The translations under genes were made by a program, and so were the position numbers. A stretch of 33,694 nucleotides of DNA from Streptomyces silaceus. GTDB lineage: Bacteria; Actinomycetota; Actinomycetes; Streptomycetales; Streptomycetaceae. Below the pieces are notes generated by a model that did not search any database, was not told where the DNA came from, and saw only the letters and a list, made by a program, of their open reading frames with translations. The stretch spans positions 1 through 33,694 of the forward strand of contig NZ_LIRJ01000462.1 of NCBI RefSeq assembly GCF_001419745.1, in the 5' to 3' direction. Each line of letters starts with the position of its first letter. Position 1 is the first letter of the stretch. Positions 1 through 7,207 of this stretch are shown piece by piece.

Positions 1-649
1 CCTGCTGGCCGCGGTCAGCCACGACCTGCGCACGCCGCTGGCGGGCATCAAGGCGGCGGTGTCCTCGCTGCGCTCCGACGACGTGGAGTGGTCGGAGGAG
101 GACGAGGCCGAGCTCCTGGAGGGGATCGAGGACGGCGCCGACCGTCTGGAGCACCTCGTCGGGAACCTGCTCGACATGTCGCGTCTGCAGACCGGCACCG
201 TCAACCCGCTGATCCGCGAGATCGACCTCGACGAGGTGGTCCCCATGGCCCTCGGCGGCGTACCGGAGGGCAGTGTCGATCTGGACATCCCGGAGAACCT
301 CCCGATGGTCACCGTCGACAAGGGCCTCCTGGAGCGGGCCGTCGCCAACGTCGTCGAGAACGCCGTGAAGTACAGCCCCGACCGCACCCGCGTCCTCGTC
401 GCGGCCAGCGCCATGGGCGACCACGTCGAACTGCGCGTCGTCGACCGCGGCCCCGGCGTCCCCGACGCCGCCAAGGACCGCATCTTCGAACCCTTCCAGC
501 GCTACGGCGACGCGCCCCGGGGCGCCGGAGTGGGCCTCGGCCTCGCGGTCGCCCGCGGCTTCACGGAGGCGATGGACGGCACGCTCACGGCCGAGGACAC
601 CCCGGGCGGCGGCCTCACGATGACGCTGACGCTGCGGGCGGCGGTCTAG
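1..649 (+). CDS. kdpD: KdpD-type sensor histidine kinase, C-terminal part (5' truncated by window edge)
   Basis: The frame is open from base 2 to the TAG at 647-649, so only the kinase core is visible. It begins in the H-box (SHDLRTPLA, phospho-acceptor His at bases 20-22). Next come the dimerisation helix ending LLDMSRLQTG, the N-box (NVVENAVKYSP), G1 (DRGPGVP), the F-box (FEPFQRYGD) and G2 (GVGLGLAVARG). In the KdpD family this region autophosphorylates and passes phosphate to KdpE, which controls the high-affinity K+ pump KdpFABC. The H-box and DMSRLQTG sequences fit KdpD better than generic kinases, but the KdpD and Usp input domains lie outside the window. No response regulator follows; the next gene is a tRNA on the opposite strand, so kdpE must be elsewhere, possibly upstream. 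Kinase assignment is very secure, KdpD subtype fairly so. Confidence 0.85.
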   Translation, partial: LLAAVSHDLRTPLAGIKAAVSSLRSDDVEWSEEDEAELLEGIEDGADRLEHLVGNLLDMSRLQTGTVNPLIREIDLDEVVPMALGGVPEGSVDLDIPENLPMVTVDKGLLERAVANVVENAVKYSPDRTRVLVAASAMGDHVELRVVDRGPGVPDAAKDRIFEPFQRYGDAPRGAGVGLGLAVARGFTEAMDGTLTAEDTPGGGLTMTLTLRAAV

Positions 650-711
650 AGCAGCGGGCGGACCCGGCACCCGTGCGGACGGGCGCCGGCCGCGACCGCC
701 GGAGCAACGCG

Positions 712-740
712 AAAGACCCCAGTCGTCGACTGGGGCCTTT
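712..740. terminator. Bidirectional hairpin terminator between kdpD and tRNA-Leu
   Basis: CCCCAGTC, a 3-base loop and GACTGGGG form a perfect 8-bp stem. It is flanked by AAAG on the left and CCTTT on the right, so it has a short T tract in both directions. It lies just past the tRNA 3' end on the minus strand and about 65 bases past the kdpD stop. Confidence 0.8.
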
Positions 741-742
741 GC

Positions 743-830
743 TGGTGTCCGAGGGGGGACTTGAACCCCCACGCCCGATAAAGGGCACTAGCACCTCAAG
801 CTAGCGCGTCTGCCATTCCGCCACCCGGAC
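743..830 (-). tRNA. tRNA-Leu (anticodon GAG)
   Basis: Read on the minus strand, the acceptor arm GTCCGGG pairs with CTCGGAC (one G-T). The D arm carries the GGC..A..CGC pattern. The anticodon stem CTAGC/GCTAG encloses the loop TTGAGGT, giving anticodon GAG, which reads CUC and CUU leucine codons. A long variable arm (TGCCC..GGGCG) marks a class II tRNA, and the T arm is GGGGG TTCAAGT CCCCC. A discriminator A is followed by an encoded CCA (743-745). Length is 88 nt with CCA. A TAATGT -10-like box lies upstream at 875-880 (minus strand). Confidence 0.96.
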
Positions 831-844
831 AAGGTGTCTGTCTT

Positions 845-880
845 CGCGGGGTGTTTCCCGCGGCGACACAGAGAACATTA
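845..880 (-). promoter_or_regulatory. Candidate tRNA-Leu promoter (-10) and leader palindrome
   Basis: On the minus strand a TAATGT box (875-880) lies about 45 bases upstream of the mature tRNA 5' end. Between them is an inverted repeat, CGCGGG/CCCGCG with a 6-base spacer (845-862), which would be in the tRNA 5' leader. I do not see a convincing -35 box. Confidence 0.35.
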
Positions 881-1018
881 CCAGGCTTCGGGGGGTACTC
901 GATCACCCCGCCCGTCGCACGTGAACGGCGCATTGCGACACCCGCCCGCCCTTGGGCCCGTGGCGCGGGAGAGAGAGGATGAAGGGGACCACCAGCAGCG
1001 AATGCGGGAGGAGCCAGC

Positions 1019-2344
1019 GTGAGCGGGTCCAGCACGGGCAAGGCCGTCACCGGTGAGGACGAGGTCGTCGACCTCTGTCGCGAACTGATCCAGATCGATA
1101 CGAGCAACTACGGCGACCACTCGGGCCCGGGGGAGCGCAAGGCCGCCGAGTACGTCGCGGAGAAGCTCGCCGAGGTCGGGCTCGAACCGAAGATCTTCGA
1201 GTCCCACCCCGGCCGGGCCTCCACGGTCGCGCGGATCGAGGGCGAGGACCCCTCGCGGCCCGCGCTCCTCATCCACGGCCACACGGACGTCGTGCCCGCC
1301 AACGCCGCGGACTGGACGCACCACCCCTTCTCCGGCGAGATCGCGGACGGCTGCGTGTGGGGCCGGGGCGCCGTCGACATGAAGGACATGGACGCGATGA
1401 CCCTCGCGGTCGTGCGCGAGCGGATGCGCAGCGGACGCAAGCCCCCGCGTGACATCGTCCTCGCCTTCCTCGCGGACGAGGAGGCCGGCGGCACGTACGG
1501 CGCGCGGCACCTCGTCGACCACCACCCCGACCTCTTCGAGGGGTGCACGGAGGCGATCAGCGAGGTCGGCGGCTTCTCCTTCACCGTCAACGAGAACCTG
1601 CGGCTCTACCTCGTCGAGACGGCCCAGAAGGGCATGCACTGGATGAAGCTGACCGTGGACGGCACCGCCGGACACGGTTCGATGATCCACAAGGACAACG
1701 CGATCACCGAGCTGTCCGAGGCCGTCGGGCGCCTGGGCCGCTACGACTGGCCGATCCGCGTCACCAAGACGCTGCGCCACTTCCTCGACGAGCTCGGCGA
1801 CGCCCTGGGCACCGAGCTCGACCCGGAGAACATGGACGAGACGCTCGCGAAGCTCGGCGGCATCGCCAAGCTCATCGGCGCCTCCCTCAAGAACACCGCC
1901 AACCCGACGCAGCTCGGCGCCGGTTACAAGGTGAACGTGATCCCCGGGCAGGCCACCGCGCACGTCGACGGCCGCTTCCTGCCGGGCTTCGAGCAGGAGT
2001 TCCTCGCCGACCTGGACCGGATCCTCGGCCCGAACGTCCGGCGCGAGGACGTCCACGCGGACAAGGCCCTGGAGACCACGTTCGACGGCGCCCTGGTCGA
2101 CGCCATGCAGACGGCACTGCGCGCCGAGGACCCGATCGCCCGCGCCGTGCCGTACATGCTCTCCGCCGGCACGGACGCCAAGTCCTTCGACGACCTCGGC
2201 ATCCGCGGCTTCGGCTTCGCGCCGCTGAAGCTGCCGCCGGAGCTGGACTTCGCCGGCATGTTCCACGGTGTCGACGAGCGGGTGCCGGTGGACGGCCTGA
2301 AGTTCGGCGTCCGCGTGCTGGACCGGTTCATCGACGCGTCCTGA
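1019..2344 (+). CDS. M20-family metallopeptidase / deacylase
   Basis: A 441-residue cytoplasmic dinuclear-zinc hydrolase of the M20/M25/M40 clan (dipeptidase, acetylornithine deacetylase and succinyl-DAP desuccinylase relatives). Zinc-site motifs are in place: HGHTDVVP at residues 86-93 (ligand H88, D90), the bridging Asp in GAVDMKD (D120) and catalytic EE at 154-155. A central dimerisation domain follows (GMHWMKLTVDGTAGHGS onward). The C-terminal part of the catalytic domain has PYMLSAGTDAKSF and ends with MFHGVDERV, whose His is the usual last ligand. The GTG start at 1019 is preceded by GGGAGGAG at a proper distance. It stands alone between the tRNA and the chaplins. Family is secure; the substrate (dipeptide or N-acyl amino acid) is not determined. 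Confidence 0.93.
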   Translation: MSGSSTGKAVTGEDEVVDLCRELIQIDTSNYGDHSGPGERKAAEYVAEKLAEVGLEPKIFESHPGRASTVARIEGEDPSRPALLIHGHTDVVPANAADWTHHPFSGEIADGCVWGRGAVDMKDMDAMTLAVVRERMRSGRKPPRDIVLAFLADEEAGGTYGARHLVDHHPDLFEGCTEAISEVGGFSFTVNENLRLYLVETAQKGMHWMKLTVDGTAGHGSMIHKDNAITELSEAVGRLGRYDWPIRVTKTLRHFLDELGDALGTELDPENMDETLAKLGGIAKLIGASLKNTANPTQLGAGYKVNVIPGQATAHVDGRFLPGFEQEFLADLDRILGPNVRREDVHADKALETTFDGALVDAMQTALRAEDPIARAVPYMLSAGTDAKSFDDLGIRGFGFAPLKLPPELDFAGMFHGVDERVPVDGLKFGVRVLDRFIDAS

Positions 2345-2472
2345 CGGGAACCGGCCAGGAAAGGTCGGGGATTCGGCCGCTTTGCGTGCTGAAACGACTC
2401 TCCAATAATCGTCAGCGCGTGCGTACTTGACTGAAAAGAGTGAAAGGAACCATAGGCTCGTAGCCCCATTAC

Positions 2473-2532
2473 TTCCTCCTCGTTACAGGTGATGCAGTCC
2501 GCGGCTGGGACTGCATTGCCAACAAGGAGGAA
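2473..2532 (+). promoter_or_regulatory. Structured chpH leader that can sequester the ribosome binding site
   Basis: TTCCTCCT (2473-2480) is perfectly complementary to the SD region AGGAGGAA (2525-2532). After a C/A mismatch the pairing continues for three pairs (2482-2484 with 2521-2523). Nested inside is a second perfect 9-bp hairpin, ATGCAGTCC (2492-2500) with GGACTGCAT (2508-2516). A TTGACT -35-like element lies upstream at 2427-2432, so the segment is probably transcribed. That it regulates translation is inference. Confidence 0.5.
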
Positions 2533-2534
2533 TA

Positions 2535-2768
2535 ATGATCAAGAAGGTCGTCGCTGCTGTGGCTGCCACTGGTGGTCTCGTGCTCGCTGGTGCGGGTGTC
2601 GCCGCTGCCGACGCCGGTGCCCAGGGTGCCGCCGTGAAGTCCCCCGGCGTTGTCTCGGGCAACGTCATCCAGGTGCCGGTCCACGTGCCGGTGAACGCCT
2701 GCGGCAACACGGTCTCCGTGATCGGGCTGCTGAACCCCACCTTCGGCAACACCTGCATCAACAAGTGA
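2535..2768 (+). CDS. chpH: Short chaplin, ChpH-like
   Basis: A 77-residue secreted surfactant protein. The signal peptide (residues 1 to about 26) has KK, a hydrophobic core and an AAADA cleavage region. One chaplin domain follows (about 36-77): SPGVVSGNVIQVPVHVPVN, then CGNTVSVIGLLNPTFGNTC with the two conserved cysteines C56 and C74. Short chaplins are exported, form amyloid fibrils and coat aerial hyphae and spores so they can leave the aqueous medium. The single domain and two cysteines match ChpF/G/H; the adjacent ChpC-like gene favours ChpH. An AAGGAGGA SD lies just before the ATG, inside a region that can base-pair with an upstream anti-SD. A strong terminator hairpin follows, so chpH is probably also transcribed as its own unit. 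Confidence 0.95.
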   Translation: MIKKVVAAVAATGGLVLAGAGVAAADAGAQGAAVKSPGVVSGNVIQVPVHVPVNACGNTVSVIGLLNPTFGNTCINK

Positions 2769-2802
2769 CGTTGTTGTGCCTCACCCCTTGAGGGTCTGAG
2801 TT

Positions 2803-2843
2803 CGTCGGCCCCGGAGCGCGCGCCATGCGCTCCGGGGCCGACG
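2803..2843 (+). terminator. Terminator hairpin after chpH
   Basis: A perfect 17-bp inverted repeat (2803-2819 with 2827-2843; arms run CGTCGGCC..GAGCGC) encloses a 7-base loop. It starts 35 bases after the chpH stop and lies between the two chaplins. No T tract follows, which is common for Streptomyces terminators. Confidence 0.75.
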
Positions 2844-2907
2844 GGCATTCCACGTCGGGCCACCGAGGCCCGGACGTATTCCGGAAGGTAGAAGGCAGGG
2901 GACAGCT

Positions 2908-3723
2908 ATGCGACAGGTCACGCGCAAAGGCCTGATCACCGTGGCGGCCGCGAGCGGCGTACTCGCCGTGACCGGTGGCTACGCACACGCGGACTCGGGC
3001 GCCAACGGGAGCAGTTCGAATTCCCCCGGCGTGCTGTCGGGCAATTCCGTCCAGGTTCCCGTTGACGCTCCGGTCAACGTGTGCGGCAACACCGTGAATG
3101 TCGTCGGGGTCCTCAACCCCGCGATGGGCAACCGGTGCGCCCATTCCTCCCACGGCGGGGGCGGCGGTTCGCACGGGCCCTCCGGCGGCGGCTCCACGGC
3201 GCACGGTCACACCAGTGACTCGCCCGGCGTCGGCTCCGGCAACAACGTGCAGGTTCCGGTCCACGCGCCGGTCAACGTCTGCGGCAACAGCGTCACCATC
3301 GGCGGCCTCGGCAACGCGGCCATGGGCAACGACTGCGCCAACGGCTCCGACGGCTCGGAGACCCCGCCCGGCGGCAAGAAGCCCCCGACGGGACCCGGGC
3401 ACCCGGGCAAGCCGGAACACCCGGGCAAGCCCGGCAATCCCGATCACCCCGGGAAGCCGGGGAATCCGGACAACCCCGGGAAGCCGGGCAGCCCGAACAC
3501 GCCTGGAAAGCCGGGCAATCCGAACAATCCCGACAAGCCGGTCTCTCCGGACGACCGTGCCCTGCCCAACCACCCGGGCACGCAGAACGTCGCCCAGCCC
3601 GCGGGCACGTCGCGGCTCGCGGAGACGGGCAATGAGGTGCCGCTCGGCCTCGCGCTGCCGGTGGGGGCCGGGGCGCTGCTCGCGGGCGCCGTGCTCTACC
3701 GGAAGGCGCGGGCGAACGCCTGA
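2908..3723 (+). CDS. chpC: Long, cell-wall-anchored chaplin, ChpC-like
   Basis: A 271-residue long chaplin. It has a signal peptide (1 to about 28, ending AHA) and two chaplin domains (39-79 with C59/C77; 104-145 with C125/C143) joined by a Gly/Ser/His linker. A Pro/Gly/Lys-rich wall-spanning repeat (164-212) follows, then a sortase signal: LAETG at 237-241, a hydrophobic helix (about 246-264) and a basic tail RKARANA. LAXTG is the pattern used by the Streptomyces class E sortases. Long chaplins are fixed to peptidoglycan and are thought to anchor or seed fibrils of the short chaplins. AGGGGA is a well-placed SD before the ATG. Position next to chpH matches the chpC-chpH pair of other streptomycetes. 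A strong terminator follows. Confidence 0.95.
   Translation: MRQVTRKGLITVAAASGVLAVTGGYAHADSGANGSSSNSPGVLSGNSVQVPVDAPVNVCGNTVNVVGVLNPAMGNRCAHSSHGGGGGSHGPSGGGSTAHGHTSDSPGVGSGNNVQVPVHAPVNVCGNSVTIGGLGNAAMGNDCANGSDGSETPPGGKKPPTGPGHPGKPEHPGKPGNPDHPGKPGNPDNPGKPGSPNTPGKPGNPNNPDKPVSPDDRALPNHPGTQNVAQPAGTSRLAETGNEVPLGLALPVGAGALLAGAVLYRKARANA
3397..3543 (+). repeat. In-frame tandem repeat coding the ChpC wall-spanning linker
   Basis: About 27-base degenerate units encode repeats of the form (H/N)PGKPGNPD across residues 164-212 of the long chaplin. Charge and size suggest an extended Pro-rich spacer across the cell wall. The unit number is likely to vary between strains. Confidence 0.8.
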
Positions 3724-3745
3724 GCCGCCCCGCGCACGAGCACAC

Positions 3746-3789
3746 CGGAACGGAGCGGGCCCCGCCGTCGCGGGGCCCGCTCCGTTCCG
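3746..3789. terminator. Terminator hairpin between chpC and the DUF5703 gene
   Basis: A perfect 19-bp inverted repeat (3746-3764 with 3771-3789, arms starting CGGAACGGAGCGGG) encloses a 6-base loop and is followed by CTCTTCGTTC. It separates convergent genes and probably serves both. Confidence 0.85.
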
Positions 3790-3817
3790 CTCTTCGTTCA
3801 GGTTCCCCCGTCCCCGG

Positions 3818-4006
3818 TCACCAGGTGGCTCTCACCTGGCGGATGATCCGTCGCTTCAGCCGCACCCTGCGGCTGCCGTCGCGGTGCAGGCTCAGACGGT
3901 CCAACTCCCAGTGCCCGTACTCCGCATGGTCCGTCAGCAGGCGCGTGGCTTCCTTGCGGGTGACCCCGCGCGGTACATACACGTCGACAAATTCGTATTC
4001 CGGCAT
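3818..4006 (-). CDS. DUF5703 family protein (62 aa)
   Basis: A small basic protein, MPEYEFVDVYVPRGV at the start and RRIIRQVRATW at the end. It is predicted alpha/beta (EFVDVYVPRGVTRKEATRLLTDHAEYGHWEL...), with no signal peptide or membrane segment. I recognise it as the small actinobacterial DUF5703 family found beside chaplin genes in Streptomyces; its function is unknown. The ATG at 4006 lacks a clear SD, so the message may be leaderless. It is divergent from the acidic protein at 4054, with 47 bases between the starts, and convergent with chpC. Confidence 0.85.
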   Translation of the reverse strand: MPEYEFVDVYVPRGVTRKEATRLLTDHAEYGHWELDRLSLHRDGSRRVRLKRRIIRQVRATW

Positions 4007-4040
4007 CGCATCTATTGTGCGGGCATGGGCCCGGTACGGA

Positions 4041-4046
4041 TAGCGT
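4041..4046 (+). promoter_or_regulatory. -10 box for a leaderless transcript
   Basis: TAGCGT fits the Streptomyces TANNNT -10 consensus and lies 7 bases upstream of the ATG at 4054. There is no SD in between. Transcription would start at or next to the start codon. Confidence 0.5.
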
Positions 4047-4053
4047 CTGCACT

Positions 4054-4797
4054 ATGTCTGATGCTGCGCAGCCCACCGCTGCCGAGGTACGCGCCGCCGC
4101 CGAGGCGGTCAAGACCGCGCTCGACCGCCACTTGGCCGCGGTCGAACGCAGGTCGGGCGAGGACGACCCGGCCGTCTACGAAGCGTTCAACGAACTCGCC
4201 GCCGCGGCCGAGGAGTACGACGAACTCCTCTACGACCGCTACGACGAGGTCACCCCCTTCGAGATCCCCGGCACCGGCGACCAGCTGCCGCCGTACGAGG
4301 GCCCGGAGGAGGCGAACGCGCTGAGCGTGCTGATCCGCCGCGACTACGCCGTGGTGGAGCCGCAGCGACTCCTCGCCCAGGCCCAGCGGGTCGCCGACAT
4401 CGAAGCGGGCGGCGAGGCGGGTCCCGGCCCCGCCGACACGGTGCACGGCGCGCTCGGGGTCCTCTTCGGGGAGTTCGAACCGGACGAAATCGCCTCCCGG
4501 CACAAGGAATTCGGTCTGGAGGAGGGCGACTCCACGCTCTGGGTCACCGCCGCGGACGCCTCCGCCGAGACGGGGGAGTGGCTCGACGCCCCCTTCGAGC
4601 AGGCGGACCCGCACCGCGTGGTGTGCCGCTTCGACGTCAGCGCGGTCTTCGACGACGAACTGGACGACGACGGCGTCGACGGCCTCGACATCGACGTGGA
4701 CGACACCGACCTCGACCCGTCCGTGGTCCTCGACGAGACCGACGAGACCGACGAGGACGAACGGCACGACAGGGGCGCCCGGGGCGTCGGCCGCTGA
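4054..4797 (+). CDS. Acidic conserved hypothetical protein (247 aa)
   Basis: I do not recognise a named domain. The protein starts MSDAAQPTAAEVRAAAEAV and has an Ala/Glu-rich helical N-terminal half, likely a helical bundle (roughly residues 8-120). A mixed middle section follows (WVTAADASAETGEWLDAPFEQ). The C-terminal tail (about 200-240) is extremely acidic, with repeated D/E-T-D runs. There is no signal peptide or transmembrane helix. Similar proteins occur at this position beside DUF5703 in other Streptomyces, from memory. The ATG at 4054 was chosen over the earlier one at 4015 because a TAGCGT -10 box sits 7 bases before it, implying a leaderless message, and because conserved-looking coding begins there. 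A terminator hairpin follows at 4844. Confidence 0.8.
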   Translation: MSDAAQPTAAEVRAAAEAVKTALDRHLAAVERRSGEDDPAVYEAFNELAAAAEEYDELLYDRYDEVTPFEIPGTGDQLPPYEGPEEANALSVLIRRDYAVVEPQRLLAQAQRVADIEAGGEAGPGPADTVHGALGVLFGEFEPDEIASRHKEFGLEEGDSTLWVTAADASAETGEWLDAPFEQADPHRVVCRFDVSAVFDDELDDDGVDGLDIDVDDTDLDPSVVLDETDETDEDERHDRGARGVGR

Positions 4798-4843
4798 CGG
4801 CCGTACGCACCGGATTCGCGCCGAATCGCTCCTGCACCCGCCT

Positions 4844-4869
4844 GGGCCCCTCCTCCTCGGGAGGGGCCC
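4844..4869. terminator. Terminator hairpin between convergent genes
   Basis: GGGCCCCTCC and GGAGGGGCCC (10 bp) enclose a 6-base loop and are followed by TTCG. It is placed between the acidic protein (plus) and the RecD-like gene (minus), 20 bases from the latter's stop. Confidence 0.75.
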
Positions 4870-4888
4870 TTCGCCGTGCCGGGAGCGG

Positions 4889-7207
4889 TCAGACCGCCGC
4901 CGTCGGCACCTGGGGGCGCAGCAGCGTCCCCAGACGCGTCGTACGGTCCTTCCAGAGGCGCTCGGCCACCGCGCGCGGCAGCTCCTGCCCCACGCCCTGG
5001 ACGACCGACAGATGCCGCTCCCCGCGGCTGAACGCGGTGTAGACCCACGGCCGGGTCAGGACCTGCGCCGCGTCACCCGGCAGCACCACGACCGCCGCCG
5101 GGCTGCGCAGCCCCGTCGCCTGGTGCGCGGTGAGCGCCCAGGCGTGCCGCACCTCCTGCTCCACCCGCTCCTTGCGTACGACGACGGGGGTGCCGTCGCA
5201 CTCCAGGTGCAGCCCCTCCGCGTCGGCCCGCACCACCCGGCCGAGCGTCGTGCGGCCCGGCGCCGGGGTGTGGGCGACGCGGTCGTCCGGGTCGAAGCCG
5301 CCGAACCGGCCGGGGCCGGGGTTCAGCCGCTCCTTCAGGGCGGCGTTCAGCGCGCGTGTGCCCGCGGCGCCGCCGTGGCCCGGCGTGATGACCTGCGTCT
5401 GCTCGGCGGGCACCCCGATCGCGCGGGGCACCGAGTCCGCGACGAGCTGCACGGTGCGGTGGATCGCCTCGGCGGCGTCGCGCACCGGGACCAGGACGAC
5501 CTCCTTGCCGGGCGCCTCGACCTGGTTCAGCTCGCCGATGCCGATGCCGGACGTCAGCTCCCCGATGGGGCCCGGGTCCGGGACGCGCGAGACGACCTGC
5601 GGGCAGCAGCGGGCGGCGACGAGGTCGGCGAAGACCCGTCCCGGACCCGCCGACCACAGCACGCCGGGGTCGCCGGAGAGCACCAGACGGGCGCCGTCCG
5701 GCAGGGACTCCACGAGCATCGCGGCCGTCTCGACGTCCAGCTGCGGCGCGTCCAGCACCACCAGGAGGTCGAGCGCGAGCGCTCCGTCCGCGTCGCGCCC
5801 CGGGCCCTCGGCCCCGGAGAGCAGCCCCGCCACGGTCACCGCGGTCTCCTGCGCGCCCGTCGCGGCGGCGAGGCGGCGGCGTCCGTCGGCGGCGTGGGCC
5901 GCGGCGCGCACCCGCAGGCCGAGCCCGGCCGCGGCGGTCACCAGGGCCGCCGGCTCGGTGCGCGCCTCCTCGCCGCCGGAGTGCAGCACCAGGCCGTGCC
6001 CGGCGACGGCGCGGATCAGCTCGGCCGTCGACCCCGACGCCTGCGCGGCGGCGGCCTCCCAGTCGGCGGCCGCCGGCCCCGCACCGTCGTCCTTCGCGAG
6101 GGAATTGATCACCCGGGCGAGACCGTCGGCGAGGCTCTCTTCCGCCAGGGCGTACCGCTCCAGGCCGATCAGGACGCGGGCCGGGCGCTCCGGCTCGGCC
6201 TCCGCGCCGTCCTCGCCCTCCGCGCCCGCACCGTCGCCCTCGGCGCGCTGGACCGGCACCTCGGCCCCTTCGAGGGCGTCCTGGAAGACCAGGGCGTCCC
6301 CCTCCGCGAGGGCGCTCTGCACGGCCTCGTCGGGCTCCGGCACGCCGTACCGCCCGAGGGCCGTGGTCAGGGCCGGGGCGTCGAGGGCCGTGTGCCCCGC
6401 GACGGCGGCCTGCTCCAGGAGCCAGACGGTGACCGCGCGGCCCCTGCGCTCGTCGGCGGGCCCGCACTCCGCGCCGAGCAGCGCCCGCGCGAAGCCGTCG
6501 GCCTGCTCGGGCCGCACACCGGAGACCCGCAGCAGCTGCCAGGGGTCCGCGCGCAGCTGCTCCCCGGCGTCCTCGCCGAGCGCGGCGGCCACCTGCTCGG
6601 CGAGCGCGGCGGGCGCACCGCCCTCGGCGAGGACGGCACGCACCGCGTCGACGGTCCGCGCGGCCGGGGCCGGCGCGGCCTGCGGCGGGCGCACGGGCTC
6701 GGGGGCGGGGGAGGGCGCGGCCTTGCGCGGCGCGGGCTCGGGCTCCCGGAAGGCGCGGGCGACGGGCTTCTCGCCGCTCTCCACGGCCCGGACTGCGGCC
6801 AGCAGGTCGGCGGCGGTGCCGCTTAGCTTCGTCCCGGCGTCGATCGGACCCTGCTTGGCCGCCTTGCGCTGCTCGATCCGCTCGCGCAGCGCGCGCTGGG
6901 CCGCGATCTCGGCCTCGGTCTCGGACAGCTCGGCGCCTTCACCGGCCGCCTCGGCGGCGCCTTCCGCAGCGCCTTCTGCGGCACCCTCCGCAGCGCCTTC
7001 CTCGGCGCCCTCCGCGGTGCCGTCGCTCTCGTTCTCGCCTGCGTCGTCGCCCTCGCCCTCGACCGCGCCGTCGTCCGAGCCCGGCGCGTCCTCGCCGTCC
7101 GACACGGCCTCGGCTCCGGCGGTGGCGACGGAGGCGGTGTCCGGTGCGGCCTCGGCCTCCGGCGTCCCCGGCGCGGCTTCCTCCGCGGCGGCGGGTTCCG
7201 TACTCAC
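4889..7207 (-). CDS. RecD/TraA-like helix-hairpin-helix protein with degenerate helicase motifs
   Basis: 772 residues. Residues 1-100 are an Ala/Glu/Gly-rich low-complexity acidic extension; 185-305 resemble the RecD2 HHH and winged-helix region (WQLLRVSGVRPEQADGFARALLG); 395-740 resemble the SF1 core. Late motifs survive: motif III-like SGDPGVLWSAGPG (511-523), AWALTAHQATG (689-699) and VYTAFSRGERHLSVV (722-736). The site where Walker A (GxxGxGKT) should be reads GLVLHSGGEEARTEP (405-419), without GKT. The Walker B/DEx site reads LLVVLDAPQL (481-490). RecD2-type proteins unwind DNA 5' to 3', but this one probably cannot hydrolyse ATP and may be a DNA-binding remnant or scaffold. The GTG start overlaps the aldo/keto reductase stop by 4 bases (GTGA), indicating translational coupling. 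Confidence 0.85.
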   Translation of the reverse strand: MSTEPAAAEEAAPGTPEAEAAPDTASVATAGAEAVSDGEDAPGSDDGAVEGEGDDAGENESDGTAEGAEEGAAEGAAEGAAEGAAEAAGEGAELSETEAEIAAQRALRERIEQRKAAKQGPIDAGTKLSGTAADLLAAVRAVESGEKPVARAFREPEPAPRKAAPSPAPEPVRPPQAAPAPAARTVDAVRAVLAEGGAPAALAEQVAAALGEDAGEQLRADPWQLLRVSGVRPEQADGFARALLGAECGPADERRGRAVTVWLLEQAAVAGHTALDAPALTTALGRYGVPEPDEAVQSALAEGDALVFQDALEGAEVPVQRAEGDGAGAEGEDGAEAEPERPARVLIGLERYALAEESLADGLARVINSLAKDDGAGPAAADWEAAAAQASGSTAELIRAVAGHGLVLHSGGEEARTEPAALVTAAAGLGLRVRAAAHAADGRRRLAAATGAQETAVTVAGLLSGAEGPGRDADGALALDLLVVLDAPQLDVETAAMLVESLPDGARLVLSGDPGVLWSAGPGRVFADLVAARCCPQVVSRVPDPGPIGELTSGIGIGELNQVEAPGKEVVLVPVRDAAEAIHRTVQLVADSVPRAIGVPAEQTQVITPGHGGAAGTRALNAALKERLNPGPGRFGGFDPDDRVAHTPAPGRTTLGRVVRADAEGLHLECDGTPVVVRKERVEQEVRHAWALTAHQATGLRSPAAVVVLPGDAAQVLTRPWVYTAFSRGERHLSVVQGVGQELPRAVAERLWKDRTTRLGTLLRPQVPTAAV
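6909..7010 (-). repeat. Short in-frame tandem repeats coding (E)GAAEGAAEGAAE
   Basis: On the minus strand, 12-base units with wobble differences encode repeated E-G-A-A near residues 66-93 of the RecD-like protein. This is a low-complexity region prone to slippage and length change. Confidence 0.6.

Noticed and set aside
3397..3543. CRISPR-like array
   Set aside because: The short periodic repeat is in frame, codes a Pro/Gly/Lys wall linker of the long chaplin and has no unique spacers.
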